64,000 bases of DNA from Terriglobia bacterium (GTDB lineage: Bacteria > Acidobacteriota > Terriglobia > Terriglobales > Acidobacteriaceae): contig JAIQFT010000025.1 in the NCBI GenBank assembly GCA_020073185.1, positions 28,415-92,414 on the forward strand. The letters are read 5' to 3'. Positions 49,859 through 58,551 of the stretch are shown in pieces. The notes beneath the pieces are model-generated. The model was not told the origin of the DNA, searched no databases, and saw only the letters and a list, made by a program, of their open reading frames with translations. The position numbers were made by a program, and so were the translations under genes. Within the stretch, counting starts at the first letter, position 1; every line of letters starts with the position of its first letter.

Positions 49859-52729
49859 TTAGTGGGAGTTCAGACGGCGCTGAGCGTCGCTCAACAGCGG
49901 CCCGGCGCCCTTTTCCTGCAGGCTGACAAACGTCTTGTAGGAATCGGCCGCCGTAGGGCTCTTCAACCCTTCCTGCACACGGCCGAGGTAATAGTAGAGC
50001 GGTGGGACAATGCGGAACGTCGGCACGTCATCCAAAAACACCGCGCTGGCCTCGCCCTTGCGCCGCAGGCATAGCTCGAATTCAGAATCGGCTTCGGTGA
50101 ACATGCCGGCGTCCAGGTAGGCGCGGCCGAGATCATAGTGACCTAACCAGGTGTCAGTAATCTTCTGCGCCGCCTGGAGCAGTTGGATCGCCAGGCGCGG
50201 ATCCTTGCGCTTGAGGCTGGTTTCGCCCTCCAGAAGCTTGCCGTAGATTTGCGGTTCCGGTTCCACGCGCGAGGCAAGCTGCGCAGCCAGTTGCGACGCC
50301 TTCGACAGTTGTCCGGTTTCCAGATATACCTGCCCCGCCGAATACAAGACGCTCTCTTCCTTGACCAGCGTGACCGCCTTGTCAGCCGCCGCCTGTGCCG
50401 CTGCGGCGTGTCCCGCCAGCAGGTGCGCCTGCGCCAGAACGATGTACTTGATCGCCGCGCCGTCTTTGTCCTTGTTGGCCAGGTCGGCAGCGATGCCCTT
50501 TTCCAGTAGCGGAATGGCGTCTTCCGCGCGCCCATGGAACAGCGCCACATCGGCGCGTCCCAGCGACGCCATGGATGCGCCCCGCGCGTTCAAGCCTTCC
50601 AGTTTCTGGTATGTCTGGTCCGCGTTCGCCACCTCGCCCGACCCCATTTGTGCCATGGCCAGCGAGTTATAGGCAAGCGTGAAGGATGGGTTCTGCTCGA
50701 TCACCGTCCGCGCCTCGCGAGCGCCGGTGGCGAAGTCGCCGGCATAGACCGCGTACAGCGCCAGGTTGTCGCGTTGCAGAAGGTTCTTCGGCGAGACCTC
50801 GACCGAGTGCCGGCCTTCCTGCAACGCTTTCGGCATGTCGCGCATATAAAAATAAGCGAGGGCAAGATTGCCGTAGGCCGAAGCGTCGGCGGGATACTGC
50901 TTCACCAGGGCGCTGTATTCCTCGATGGCCTTTTGCGGCTCACGCACCGTCAGGTAATACCCGCCACGGGTGCGGTACTTTTCGCGGTCGCTCATGCGGC
51001 CTACCAGCGCCATGGCCGACTGATAGTATTTTTCCGCTTCGCTGCGCCGCCCGGTGTTGATGGCGGTGGCCGCCAGCCCCGCATACGCGCGCCCCATGTT
51101 GGGATCGAGTTCGATCGCCCTCTTATAGTGCTGTTCTGCTTCTCCCCAGTTGCCGGCCCATTGCAGGTCCTGCGCCCGGGCGTATTCGTGCGCCGCTTCC
51201 AGCGAGCTGGAAGTGAAGGTTTCGGCCTGCACCTTCTGCACCGATTCCGGCGTAGTGTCGCCGAGCGACTTGCGGACCGCCGCCGCCAGCCCACCCACCG
51301 CCTTCAGAACCGCGTCCTTGTTCTGCACCTGGGCTTCCTGCGTGGAAATCACCTTGCCGGTGACCCCATCCTCGGCCTGCGAGCGCAGCTTGTATCCGCC
51401 ACCCTCAGCCGTGATCGAGCCGGTGATGATCACGCTGACGCCTTCGCGCACGGCGATCAGGCGCGCCACGGGTTCATCCACCGCGGTCGTGCCCGGCTTC
51501 AGTTGGGCAGCGATCTTGCGCGCCTGCGCGCGGTTGAAGGAACTGATGAACGACGCTCCTTCCAACGCCAGGCCAAACGCCGGTTCCAGCGTTCCGTCGA
51601 ATACGCCATCCGAGGTCTTGTTCTCGAAGTCCGCCACCAGCACCGACACGGGCGCATGCGGCGCCGCCGTACCCGTGCCGCGTCCGCGGGTGAGGAACCA
51701 TCCCAGAGCTACGGCAATGACCAGCAGGGCCACTGCGACCGGTGCGGCGATCCACGCCATGCGGTTGGGTTTTGCGCCGGCAACGACGACACCCGAACGG
51801 CCCGTGGTCCGTCCCTGGAACGCCGCCAGGTCATCGAGGATTTGCTGTGCCGCCTGGTACCGCTGGGACGGATCGCGCTCCAGGCACTTGCTCACGATCG
51901 AACTGAGGGCGTGAGGCACACTACGCTCGACCTCGGCAACCGGCACCGCCCGCTCTTGCGTCCGTTTCAGCAGGCTTGCCAGCGCGCTGTTCGCTTTGAA
52001 GGGCACGTTGCCGGAGAGCAGCTCGTAAAAGATGAGGCCAACCGTGTAAAGGTCGGATCGTACGTCAACCGGCTTGGCCTGCGCCTGTTCCGGCGACATG
52101 TATTCCATGGTGCCGACCATCATTCCCGTCTGCGTCATGCCGCCACTTTCCAGGGTGCGCGCCAGACCGAAATCCATGACCACAACGCGCCCCTGCGGAT
52201 CGCGCATGATGTTGCCCGGCTTGAGATCGCGGTGGATGACGCCTTCGGCGTGCGCCGCCTGCAAGCCGGCTAGCATTTGTTCCGTGATCGCGATCGCCTC
52301 GCCGACCGGGAATTTGCCCTGTTGGCGCAGCAGCGAGCGTAAGTCCTCACCTTCGACGTACTCCATGGTGATGAACTTGACGCCTTCGGCTTCGCCCAGG
52401 TCGTAGATGCGGACAACATTGCGGTGGGTAACTTGCCGCGACAGTACCAACTCCTGCTTGAAGCGCTGCAGAATGGCGGGATTGCTCGCCAGCTCGGGAC
52501 GGATCAGCTTGAGCGCGATCAGGCGGTCTACCTCGACGTCCTTGGCCTTGTACACCGCGCCCATGCCGCCTTCGCCCAGCAGTTCCAGGATCTGGTAGCG
52601 GCCCCCGAGTACTGTGCCCGGCGACAGCGCGGGCGCGGGTGCGGCGTACTGCCCGCTGAAGGTCTTGTCCTGTCCGAAACCGGAGCTGGTCACCTGGGCG
52701 CCGGCGCGCTTGCTTTTGTCATCTGCCAT
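49859..52729 (-). CDS. Ser/Thr protein kinase with sensor module and TPR repeats
   Basis: 956 residues from ATG 52729. The Hanks-type kinase has glycine loop GEGGMG (52-57), Lys74, HRDLKPGN with catalytic Asp168, and DFG Asp186. The activation loop has TQTGMMVGTMEYMSPEQ. A membrane segment lies near 325-345 (WIAAPVAVALLVIAVALGWF). Outside, a domain begins VLVADFENKTSDGVFDGTLE, and residues ~500-950 are TPR units (EQHYKRAIELDPNMGRAYAG and similar). It is a trans-membrane signalling kinase. The same DFxNxTxDxVFDG module occurs in the regulator at 61381. Confidence 0.93.
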   Translation of the reverse strand: MADDKSKRAGAQVTSSGFGQDKTFSGQYAAPAPALSPGTVLGGRYQILELLGEGGMGAVYKAKDVEVDRLIALKLIRPELASNPAILQRFKQELVLSRQVTHRNVVRIYDLGEAEGVKFITMEYVEGEDLRSLLRQQGKFPVGEAIAITEQMLAGLQAAHAEGVIHRDLKPGNIMRDPQGRVVVMDFGLARTLESGGMTQTGMMVGTMEYMSPEQAQAKPVDVRSDLYTVGLIFYELLSGNVPFKANSALASLLKRTQERAVPVAEVERSVPHALSSIVSKCLERDPSQRYQAAQQILDDLAAFQGRTTGRSGVVVAGAKPNRMAWIAAPVAVALLVIAVALGWFLTRGRGTGTAAPHAPVSVLVADFENKTSDGVFDGTLEPAFGLALEGASFISSFNRAQARKIAAQLKPGTTAVDEPVARLIAVREGVSVIITGSITAEGGGYKLRSQAEDGVTGKVISTQEAQVQNKDAVLKAVGGLAAAVRKSLGDTTPESVQKVQAETFTSSSLEAAHEYARAQDLQWAGNWGEAEQHYKRAIELDPNMGRAYAGLAATAINTGRRSEAEKYYQSAMALVGRMSDREKYRTRGGYYLTVREPQKAIEEYSALVKQYPADASAYGNLALAYFYMRDMPKALQEGRHSVEVSPKNLLQRDNLALYAVYAGDFATGAREARTVIEQNPSFTLAYNSLAMAQMGSGEVANADQTYQKLEGLNARGASMASLGRADVALFHGRAEDAIPLLEKGIAADLANKDKDGAAIKYIVLAQAHLLAGHAAAAQAAADKAVTLVKEESVLYSAGQVYLETGQLSKASQLAAQLASRVEPEPQIYGKLLEGETSLKRKDPRLAIQLLQAAQKITDTWLGHYDLGRAYLDAGMFTEADSEFELCLRRKGEASAVFLDDVPTFRIVPPLYYYLGRVQEGLKSPTAADSYKTFVSLQEKGAGPLLSDAQRRLNSH

Positions 52730-53317
52730 GATCAACCGCCCGCGCACACGCGAGCCATCTTCCCGGCCAGAGTACCCCGAGTATACAAAAGGAAACGGTC
52801 GCCCAACTCGATTTGATCCGGAATTTCATCGTCGCCACGATGACCGCAATACGCGATGGCGCCAACTGTGCTTGTGAGTGCAGGTGACTGCAGCGGCTCG
52901 CAGATGGTTGCGGCTCATTACCAGAAGCCGCAACGGGTGAGCCCTGGAGTTTGGGAAATTTGATGGAGAAACGGTACGAGGGATCCCAATGTTGCTGCGG
53001 CTATTCGGATAAATCGCTTCATGCGATGACCTAGTGCGGCCATTTACGGCTGCATGATTGTTGATAACAGCCGTTAGCGTAACTTACGATTCTGCACCAT
53101 GAAAAGGGCAATTCGATGGCCTGCCTGAAAACCGTCAACTCCCCAGCAGTTGGCTCAAGACCTTCTTCCGCCCGGTTGACAGCTTATCCACCCGGACTTG
53201 ACGGAGGATGTCTTGGCGATCCGCTGCGTTGATTATTTCCGCCCACGTCTTGAACTGCTCGTTGCTCCCGTTGTGCGATCCCAAAGAGTCAATCGGATGA
53301 TCTCAGCGGTAGCAAGG
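52730..53317. other. Intergenic region, possible gene remnant
   Basis: 588 nt. GTTGCGGCT-N10-AGCCGCAAC (52907-52934) is a perfect 9-bp hairpin. On the minus strand, about 53140-53280, a short open stretch without a clear start reads QFKTWAEIINAADRQDILRQ then VDKLSTGRKKVLSQLLGS and stops. It looks like the tail of a lost gene but was not identified. Confidence 0.4.
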
Positions 53318-53680
53318 TCAAAGCGATGCAAGAGCACGAATGTGGGCGAGCTTTTCCTCGCTCAGGCCGTGCAGTTCTTCCTCGCTGAGGCGACCCGTGT
53401 CGATCAGGTCGGCGAAGACGAACGGAAGCACGGAGTAACGGTAGTCGTACCGGGTATCAATGTCCTTGCGCTTGTCCCGCAGATAATCCTCCAGCTCCCA
53501 CAGTTGGCTCGGCTGCTGGATATGCGCGGCACGCCTTTGTGTCTCGCAGATGACGGACTCCAACTCCCTGTGGAGCGCCTGCTCAAACGCTTGACGTGCC
53601 AGCTTTTTCTCTGCTGGCGACCATCTCATGTCGCGGATCGTGGTGGGGCGGTCTTCCGCGCCGGACTGAGGGCTCCCCAT
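53318..53680 (-). CDS. Fluorescence recovery protein (FRP)-like protein
   Basis: 120 residues from ATG 53680, with GGGGG 8 nt upstream. The sequence follows the cyanobacterial FRP fold: RWSPAEKKLARQAFEQALHR, WELEDYLRDKRKDIDTRYDY, RYSVLPFVFADLIDTGRLSE and EELHGLSEEKLAHI. Trp61, Asp65 and Arg71 match, with a constant offset of 11, Trp50, Asp54 and Arg60 of Synechocystis FRP, residues used in dimerisation and OCP binding (recalled from literature). In cyanobacteria FRP resets orange carotenoid protein. No OCP gene is in this window, so the partner here is unknown. Confidence 0.8.
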   Translation of the reverse strand: MGSPQSGAEDRPTTIRDMRWSPAEKKLARQAFEQALHRELESVICETQRRAAHIQQPSQLWELEDYLRDKRKDIDTRYDYRYSVLPFVFADLIDTGRLSEEELHGLSEEKLAHIRALASL

Positions 53681-53792
53681 AGTAGTGTCCCCCCGGCACA
53701 TTTTATCGCTGGGGGGCGATCTCGGTCGGGCTCCCGATCTGTAACTTAGACTAAGAGCTGTTATCGCCAGTTGTTATCGCCGTGCGCGGGGG

Positions 53793-54272
53793 TTAAAACC
53801 GGGTTTTCAATAGTGCTGCCTGAAGCTCTTCGACGCTCTCCGCCACGCTCCGCCCTGTCGTGTCGATCACGATGTGCTCACGGTGCCACGGGTCGTACTC
53901 TCGCGAGACAACTTGTTCCCATGTTGGCAGCCTCAGTCCGCTGATGTCGGTCGTGCGCGTTTCCACCCGCTGCCGATGCCGCTGCCGATCAGAACAGGTA
54001 ATCTCGACTTCAGCAACGGGCACTTGCGCCCGCCTTGCAACGGCGATCCAAGCGTCGCGCGAAAGTTGAAGGGGATTAACAGAATCCGCGATGACCGTAA
54101 GACCGAGGCGAAGATTGTCTTCGGCGACGGCATACCCGATACGATACCCCGCGTCATTAAGCGGCAGGGTAACCGTTCCGGAATCGCGGAGGGTTTGCTC
54201 AATCGAGTCAATGCGCACATGCACTGCACCGAGTCGACGAGCTAGCTCTCTGGCAAGCGTGGTCTTTCCCAC
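53793..54272 (-). CDS. P-loop nucleotide kinase, 5' end lost
   Basis: 159 codons from an internal GTG. The open frame continues upstream to ~54300 and reads AWLIIGGLPGVGKTTLAREL, a full Walker A, but the frame then meets a stop at ~54333 with no ATG, GTG or TTG between. The rest (RIDSIEQTLRD, GLTVIADSVNPLQLSRDAW, VEITCSDRQRHRQRVETRTT) matches small AAA-type kinases near gluconate/zeta-toxin kinases. Initiation at the GTG would cut the first glycine of the P-loop. The gene appears to have lost its start to the adjacent IS66 fragment and is probably inactive. Confidence 0.7.
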   Translation of the reverse strand: MGKTTLARELARRLGAVHVRIDSIEQTLRDSGTVTLPLNDAGYRIGYAVAEDNLRLGLTVIADSVNPLQLSRDAWIAVARRAQVPVAEVEITCSDRQRHRQRVETRTTDISGLRLPTWEQVVSREYDPWHREHIVIDTTGRSVAESVEELQAALLKTRF

Positions 54273-54298
54273 GCCCGGGAGTCCTCCAATAATGAGCC

Positions 54299-54688
54299 AA
54301 GCCTCTCCTGGATGATATCCGTAGCAAGATCAAGGCAGCACAGTCCATTGCATTGCCCTCCAGTGCACTCAGCAAGGCCTGCCAATACGCGCTCAGACTG
54401 TGGAGGAAACTTACTCGATTCTTGGGATATCCGGAACTTGAGCTGAGCAATAACCTTGCGGAGAATTCAATGCGTCCCGTGGCTCTGGGCCGGAAGAACT
54501 GGATACACATCGGCAGTGCACAGGCGGGACCTAAGGTTGCGGCGATTCTCTCGGTCGTGGAAAGCTGCCGTAGGTTGAAACTCTCCGTGCGCGATTATCT
54601 GGCCGTGGTTCTCCCCGGGTTTGCCGATCTCCCGATCCAGCGCCTCACAGACCTTACTCCTGCTGAGTGGGTCGCGCAGCATTCATAG
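54299..54688 (+). pseudogene. IS66-family transposase, C-terminal remnant
   Basis: About 129 codons from AKPLLDDIRSKIKAAQSIAL to WVAQHS, in frame with a stop immediately upstream. Signature IS66 C-terminal text is present: LTRFLGYPELELSNNLAENS, MRPVALGRKNWIHIGSAQAG, KVAAILSVVESCRRL and VRDYLAVVLPGFADLPIQRL. The catalytic core, the N-terminal part and both IS66 accessory genes are missing. The left junction falls within a few bases of the P-loop kinase coding end. The right end may lie near 54713, where TTGTTAGCGTGAG resembles a terminal repeat. Confidence 0.85.
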
Positions 54689-55053
54689 ACTCAAGCGATG
54701 GGGTTGTTAGCGTGAGGGCGATGTCCCGACAGTTGGTTGACAATGCTCTCCTCGATTGGTGCCCGTCCACTCTGCCCAAGTCCATTCCGCAACGCTCCCG
54801 TTCAAATCCCATAGCGCACTGCGTCCGCCGCAAACGCAAGCGGGTTCCTCCTAGCTTCCTCATCGAAAACGCTTCTGATAGGTGGCTGTCATCCCTTGTT
54901 GCGATACTTCGCTGGAAAAACGGCGATGCGCAGCAGCCGGGGCTCGGCCAATGGGTGTCCGATCAACTCGTCCTTTCAACTAGGATTCGACTTCTGCCGT
55001 GAGGACATCCTCGATGGCTCTACATACCCTTGGCTATTACAACGGCGCAGCGG
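54689..55053. other. Intergenic region downstream of the IS66 remnant
   Basis: 365 nt. A reading frame to 55002 exists on the plus strand, but its composition is irregular and nothing was recognised. Part is probably the old IS66 right end; the rest shows no feature. Confidence 0.45.
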
Positions 55054-56622
55054 TTACTGAACCGTGAGATTAATCGTGGACGTGTGACTCAACGCGCCCG
55101 AAGTTGCGGTTATAACAATCGATGCGGTTCCACGATTCGCCCGATTACTGCCGCTGATGCCGCCACCGCTGCCGCAGCCGGTCGAAGCGATCAGGGATCC
55201 CAGAATGAGCGTGATCGCGAATCCAGCCAGCAGCCTGGAGTGCAGCCCTCGGCGAGATCTACCCACGCCGGCAAAAAAGCAGCAAAATAAGCCCGCACTA
55301 GCAAGCAACGTGCCCATCCCTCTGAGCCGGCCGTAGTGTTGCACTGAAGTCGAGGTCGTGGCTGTCAGTATGCTGGTCGCCGCGCCCGCGCCCGGAGTCA
55401 CGGTCGGCGGATTGAAGGCGCAGGTCACGCCCGTCGGAGCCGCGCACGACAAGCTGACCGTGCCGGCAAATCCATTCGCCGGCGTAATGGTGAGCGTGAA
55501 GTTGGCCGACCCTCCCGCCGCGACCGTCGCATCTTGCGGAGTCACCGTCAGCGAGTAGTCGAGGGTGGGCTCCGCCGCGGCCGTGATCGCGCCGAACAAG
55601 CCGTGACCCTCGTTGGCGAGTCCTGCGGTGAAGTAGAGCGTGTTCGTATCGCCTGTTCCACCGGCGCCGAACACCAGCCCCCACAATGAAGCATTCGTGA
55701 TAGTTGCCCCGGTCTGATCTTTCAATTGACCGAGAAAGTCTCCGGTCGCGGGATCGAACGCATTGATTGTGCCGTCTCCGAAATTACCGATCAGGATGTC
55801 GTTGCTGAACCGGCCGAAGTCCTTGCTGGCCTGTACCACGCTCCAGGGAGAATTCAGGGTGCCACCCAGAGCATACCGCTCTACAAAGTTGCCTTCCAGG
55901 TCGAAGATGTCGACGATGCCGTTTCCGGGTGCGTTTACCGGATCGTGCTTGGCAGCATCCTGCTTGGCATAAGTCACGAACACCTGATCTCCTACCTGCT
56001 GAATGTTGAACGGGGCAAAGCCAGCCGGAAGGCCCGGATCGGTGAACGATCCCGGAGGCGCAAGCGGCTCGAAGCTTAGCGTGTACGCTTCGATCGACCC
56101 GCTGTGAAAATTCGCGACCACAAGAAAGGTCGCACAACAGGCGGGACTCAGGATCGCCAATCCCTTGTACACGGCTCCAGCGGTCGAGTGATCGATGGCG
56201 AGGATCGCATTCCCCGTTCCGTTCCAGCCGGAGATGGTTCCATCTTCGGTCGCGACAAGAAACTGGCTGGGAGCGCCGCCGAGGATGAATCCGCCGGTCT
56301 GGGCGACGACCACACCGGTAGGCGTCGCCGGCGAAGCGCTGCCTCGTGGAGCGGGAATCAGAACATTGAACTGCGAGACGCCGTTCGCATCGTAAGTAGT
56401 GGCGAATCCGCTGTTGTTATCGGCAACCCAGAATGGTTGACCGGGGACAAATGCAATTCCCCAAGGATTAATCAGCCTGGGGTCGGTGTGTGCGGCCGCT
56501 CCAGCCATGTCAGAGACCAGATTCGTTTGTTGGTAGGAGTTGGTCTGTGCGACGGCACTCATGGCGCCGAGCAACAGGGCGAATCCGAGAACGGTTGCGT
56601 GAGATAAAAACCTGCGCTTCAA
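55054..56622 (-). CDS. TIGR03118-family exported protein
   Basis: 522 residues from TTG 56622, preceded by GGGGGGAG. Signal peptide KRRFLSHATVLGFALLLGAM then AVAQ. The family text is clear: NLVSDMAGAAAHTDPRLINP, WGIAFVPGQPFWVADNNSG, GNFGDGTINAFDPATGDFLG, SLWGLVFGAGGTGDTNTLYF. These are propeller blades of unknown role. A C-terminal Ig-like segment (TVAAGGSANFTLTITPANGF) and a hydrophobic anchor near residue 455 follow, ending with a Cys/Gly-rich tail. Lies 76 nt after an ECF sigma gene on the same strand and may be its target or partner. Confidence 0.85.
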   Translation of the reverse strand: MKRRFLSHATVLGFALLLGAMSAVAQTNSYQQTNLVSDMAGAAAHTDPRLINPWGIAFVPGQPFWVADNNSGFATTYDANGVSQFNVLIPAPRGSASPATPTGVVVAQTGGFILGGAPSQFLVATEDGTISGWNGTGNAILAIDHSTAGAVYKGLAILSPACCATFLVVANFHSGSIEAYTLSFEPLAPPGSFTDPGLPAGFAPFNIQQVGDQVFVTYAKQDAAKHDPVNAPGNGIVDIFDLEGNFVERYALGGTLNSPWSVVQASKDFGRFSNDILIGNFGDGTINAFDPATGDFLGQLKDQTGATITNASLWGLVFGAGGTGDTNTLYFTAGLANEGHGLFGAITAAAEPTLDYSLTVTPQDATVAAGGSANFTLTITPANGFAGTVSLSCAAPTGVTCAFNPPTVTPGAGAATSILTATTSTSVQHYGRLRGMGTLLASAGLFCCFFAGVGRSRRGLHSRLLAGFAITLILGSLIASTGCGSGGGISGSNRANRGTASIVITATSGALSHTSTINLTVQ

Positions 56623-56698
56623 AGCTCCCCCCTTTTCGTCGCGCTTGTAGCAAGCGAAATGTCCTGATTGATTACTCTGGCGAACCGAGCACCCGCCG

Positions 56699-57376
56699 CT
56701 AAGGCGCCGCTGCCGAGGCCCGTAAGTCGCTGACAATCTGCTTCAGAGGTAGCGACGACGCTGCCGCATTACTGCGGCGCGCGAAGTACCTGCTGAGGTG
56801 TTCACGGAGCTTTATCCGCGCGCGGAACAAGCGTGCCTTCACATTGGGAATGCTCAGCCCCAGCATCTCTGCTGTGTCCGCGACGGACGCACCTTCGACG
56901 TCACGCAACAAGAAAACAACTCTGTAAGAGTGTGGCAGTGAAGCAAGGGCTCGCTGCAGGATTTCTCTGAGCTCGGTTCGACTAAAGAGCTGCTCGGGGT
57001 TGGGTTTCCAGTCAGCGACCTTGTCTGCTACAGTGCTGCCATCGTCTGCCTCTTGGTCTAGGGAAATAGTCGTTGCCCGTCGCAAGTTGCGAAGCTTCAT
57101 CAGGGCGGCGTTGACCGCGATCCTGGTCAGCCAGGTCGAAAAGCGCGAGCGTTCTTCAAAGCGCTGCAAATGCTGGAATGCCTTCAGGAACGCGTCCTGC
57201 ACGATATCTTCGGCATCCTCACGCGAATTCATGATGTGCATTGCGACCCGGAAAATCATGGCGGTGTAACGCTCAACCAGTTGTTCAAACGCGGTCATGT
57301 CTCCCCGTTTGGCCGCATGAACCAGCGCGAGGTCGTTGCTGGTGTCGATTTCTTGCTGTATTCTCCGGGTTGCCAT
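56699..57376 (-). CDS. ECF sigma factor (RpoE/SigW type)
   Basis: 225 residues from ATG 57376, with AGGAG 6 nt upstream. Region 2 is AAKRGDMTAFEQLVERYTAM and DAEDIVQDAFLKAFQHLQRF. Region 4 is LREILQRALASLPHSYRVVF, LLRDVEGASVADTAEMLGLS and VKARLFRARIKLREHLSRYF. The regions are joined by a ~35-residue linker. No anti-sigma gene is adjacent; the TIGR03118 gene follows and the DUF3455 gene lies upstream on the same strand. It likely responds to envelope stress. Confidence 0.94.
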   Translation of the reverse strand: MATRRIQQEIDTSNDLALVHAAKRGDMTAFEQLVERYTAMIFRVAMHIMNSREDAEDIVQDAFLKAFQHLQRFEERSRFSTWLTRIAVNAALMKLRNLRRATTISLDQEADDGSTVADKVADWKPNPEQLFSRTELREILQRALASLPHSYRVVFLLRDVEGASVADTAEMLGLSIPNVKARLFRARIKLREHLSRYFARRSNAAASSLPLKQIVSDLRASAAAP

Positions 57377-57501
57377 AGCGAACTCCTGTCCACGATCAAT
57401 CCCGCCAATGCAGCATTTCATAGCCTTGACCAGCCGGGCGTGTACGCGAAGAGCACCTACGCTTGATGCTCTCCACGTGCACAACCCAACTCCGCAGCGT
57501 T

Positions 57502-58170
57502 TTATTCCGCTTTGCGGTAGAAGAAGTAATCGGCCGTGTAACCCACGAGCAGTTGGTGACCCACATCGGCAGAGGACAAGCAGCCGGCATTGTCAGCCGG
57601 GGCAGATCCCCCTCGGGTATTCAAACGCTGGACGAAGGTGGTCTTGCTCAGGAATTTACCGCCCGTCGGCCCATCTTGCGTCGCCTTGGTCCCCAATAAG
57701 AGGCAGTCGATTGCACCCGTATTTGGGCAACTCGCGGGGTCGGAGCCGGCGGGGATCCCATTCACCTTAGCTGCCCACACCCTGCTGGTATCGAAGGAAC
57801 TCTGCCACGTGGCGCGGGGGACCCGGTCGGCGGTGTTATCGGGGCTGAGGAAGTGCGTGATGATCTGGACGTCCTTCCCGAAGATCTTCACGAAAAGGGT
57901 GGCTTCCGGGCGAGCGGCGAGGACGGTCCAGGAAGTGCCGCCGGTGCTGGTGGGCAGGCAGATATAGCCTTGCGTACCCTGCGCGTGGCCGACCGCAAAG
58001 GCAACGTTTCCTGCCTCCGGTGTAATCTGGGAAGGAGTAGGCGGGGGCGTGACTTTCTGCGCCGCTGCGGGGATGACTGTGCCGAATGCACATGCGAGCA
58101 CCAGAGCGGCTACCAACAGGCTCCGAGCTCCTTCAGTCTTGTTGGGCCTCTGACCTAGGTTGTAACTCAT
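57502..58170 (-). CDS. DUF3455-family exported protein
   Basis: 222 residues from ATG 58170, with GGAG 8 nt upstream. Signal peptide ends AFGTVIPAAA. The DUF3455 pattern is present: VAFAVGHAQGTQGYICL, FVKIFGKDVQIITHFLSP, IDCLLLGTKAT, TTFVQRLNTRGGSAPADNAG, YTADYFFYRKAE. Family members are secreted and of unknown role, sometimes linked to sigma-factor clusters. The cysteines in YICLP, SCPNTGAIDC and GCLS may form disulfides. Confidence 0.85.
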   Translation of the reverse strand: MSYNLGQRPNKTEGARSLLVAALVLACAFGTVIPAAAQKVTPPPTPSQITPEAGNVAFAVGHAQGTQGYICLPTSTGGTSWTVLAARPEATLFVKIFGKDVQIITHFLSPDNTADRVPRATWQSSFDTSRVWAAKVNGIPAGSDPASCPNTGAIDCLLLGTKATQDGPTGGKFLSKTTFVQRLNTRGGSAPADNAGCLSSADVGHQLLVGYTADYFFYRKAE

Positions 58171-58551
58171 TTCCTTTTTCTCCATTTCTCGTTGTTATTT
58201 CAAGGTTGCGAACGGTTGAAGTTGTTAAGGCACACAACTAGTTCGAAGGCTGTTCACCGCATTGCTGTCATGCGGATCAAAATGGCCTTACATGGGACCT
58301 GTTGTTTGTGCTCTGCTAACAGTTACGTGGAAGTCGTAACTGCCCACACCAGACATAACGAGATCTCGGGAGACTTTCCTTTTTCGTGAAAGGAGAGTCA
58401 TTGCGGGCGTGAAAGCGATGCACCTTGACGATCGCGTGGAACAAAAGGAATTCGTAAGCTCGCCGAAAGTCAAACGCGCGTAGTCTCCCTGCCGACACCG
58501 CGCGCGCTCGGGAATTGTTCTATCCCTAGAAGTAGTATTTGTAGGAAGGGA
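58171..58551. other. Intergenic region, promoter only
   Basis: 381 nt between the DUF3455 start and the anti-sigma stop. No gene or clear hairpin terminator was recognised; the DUF3455 promoter should lie in the first ~150 nt. Confidence 0.45.

Noticed and set aside
54667..55002. 111-codon plus-strand gene after the IS66 remnant
   Set aside because: The start lies inside the IS66 remnant in another frame, there is no ribosome site, and the composition is irregular.
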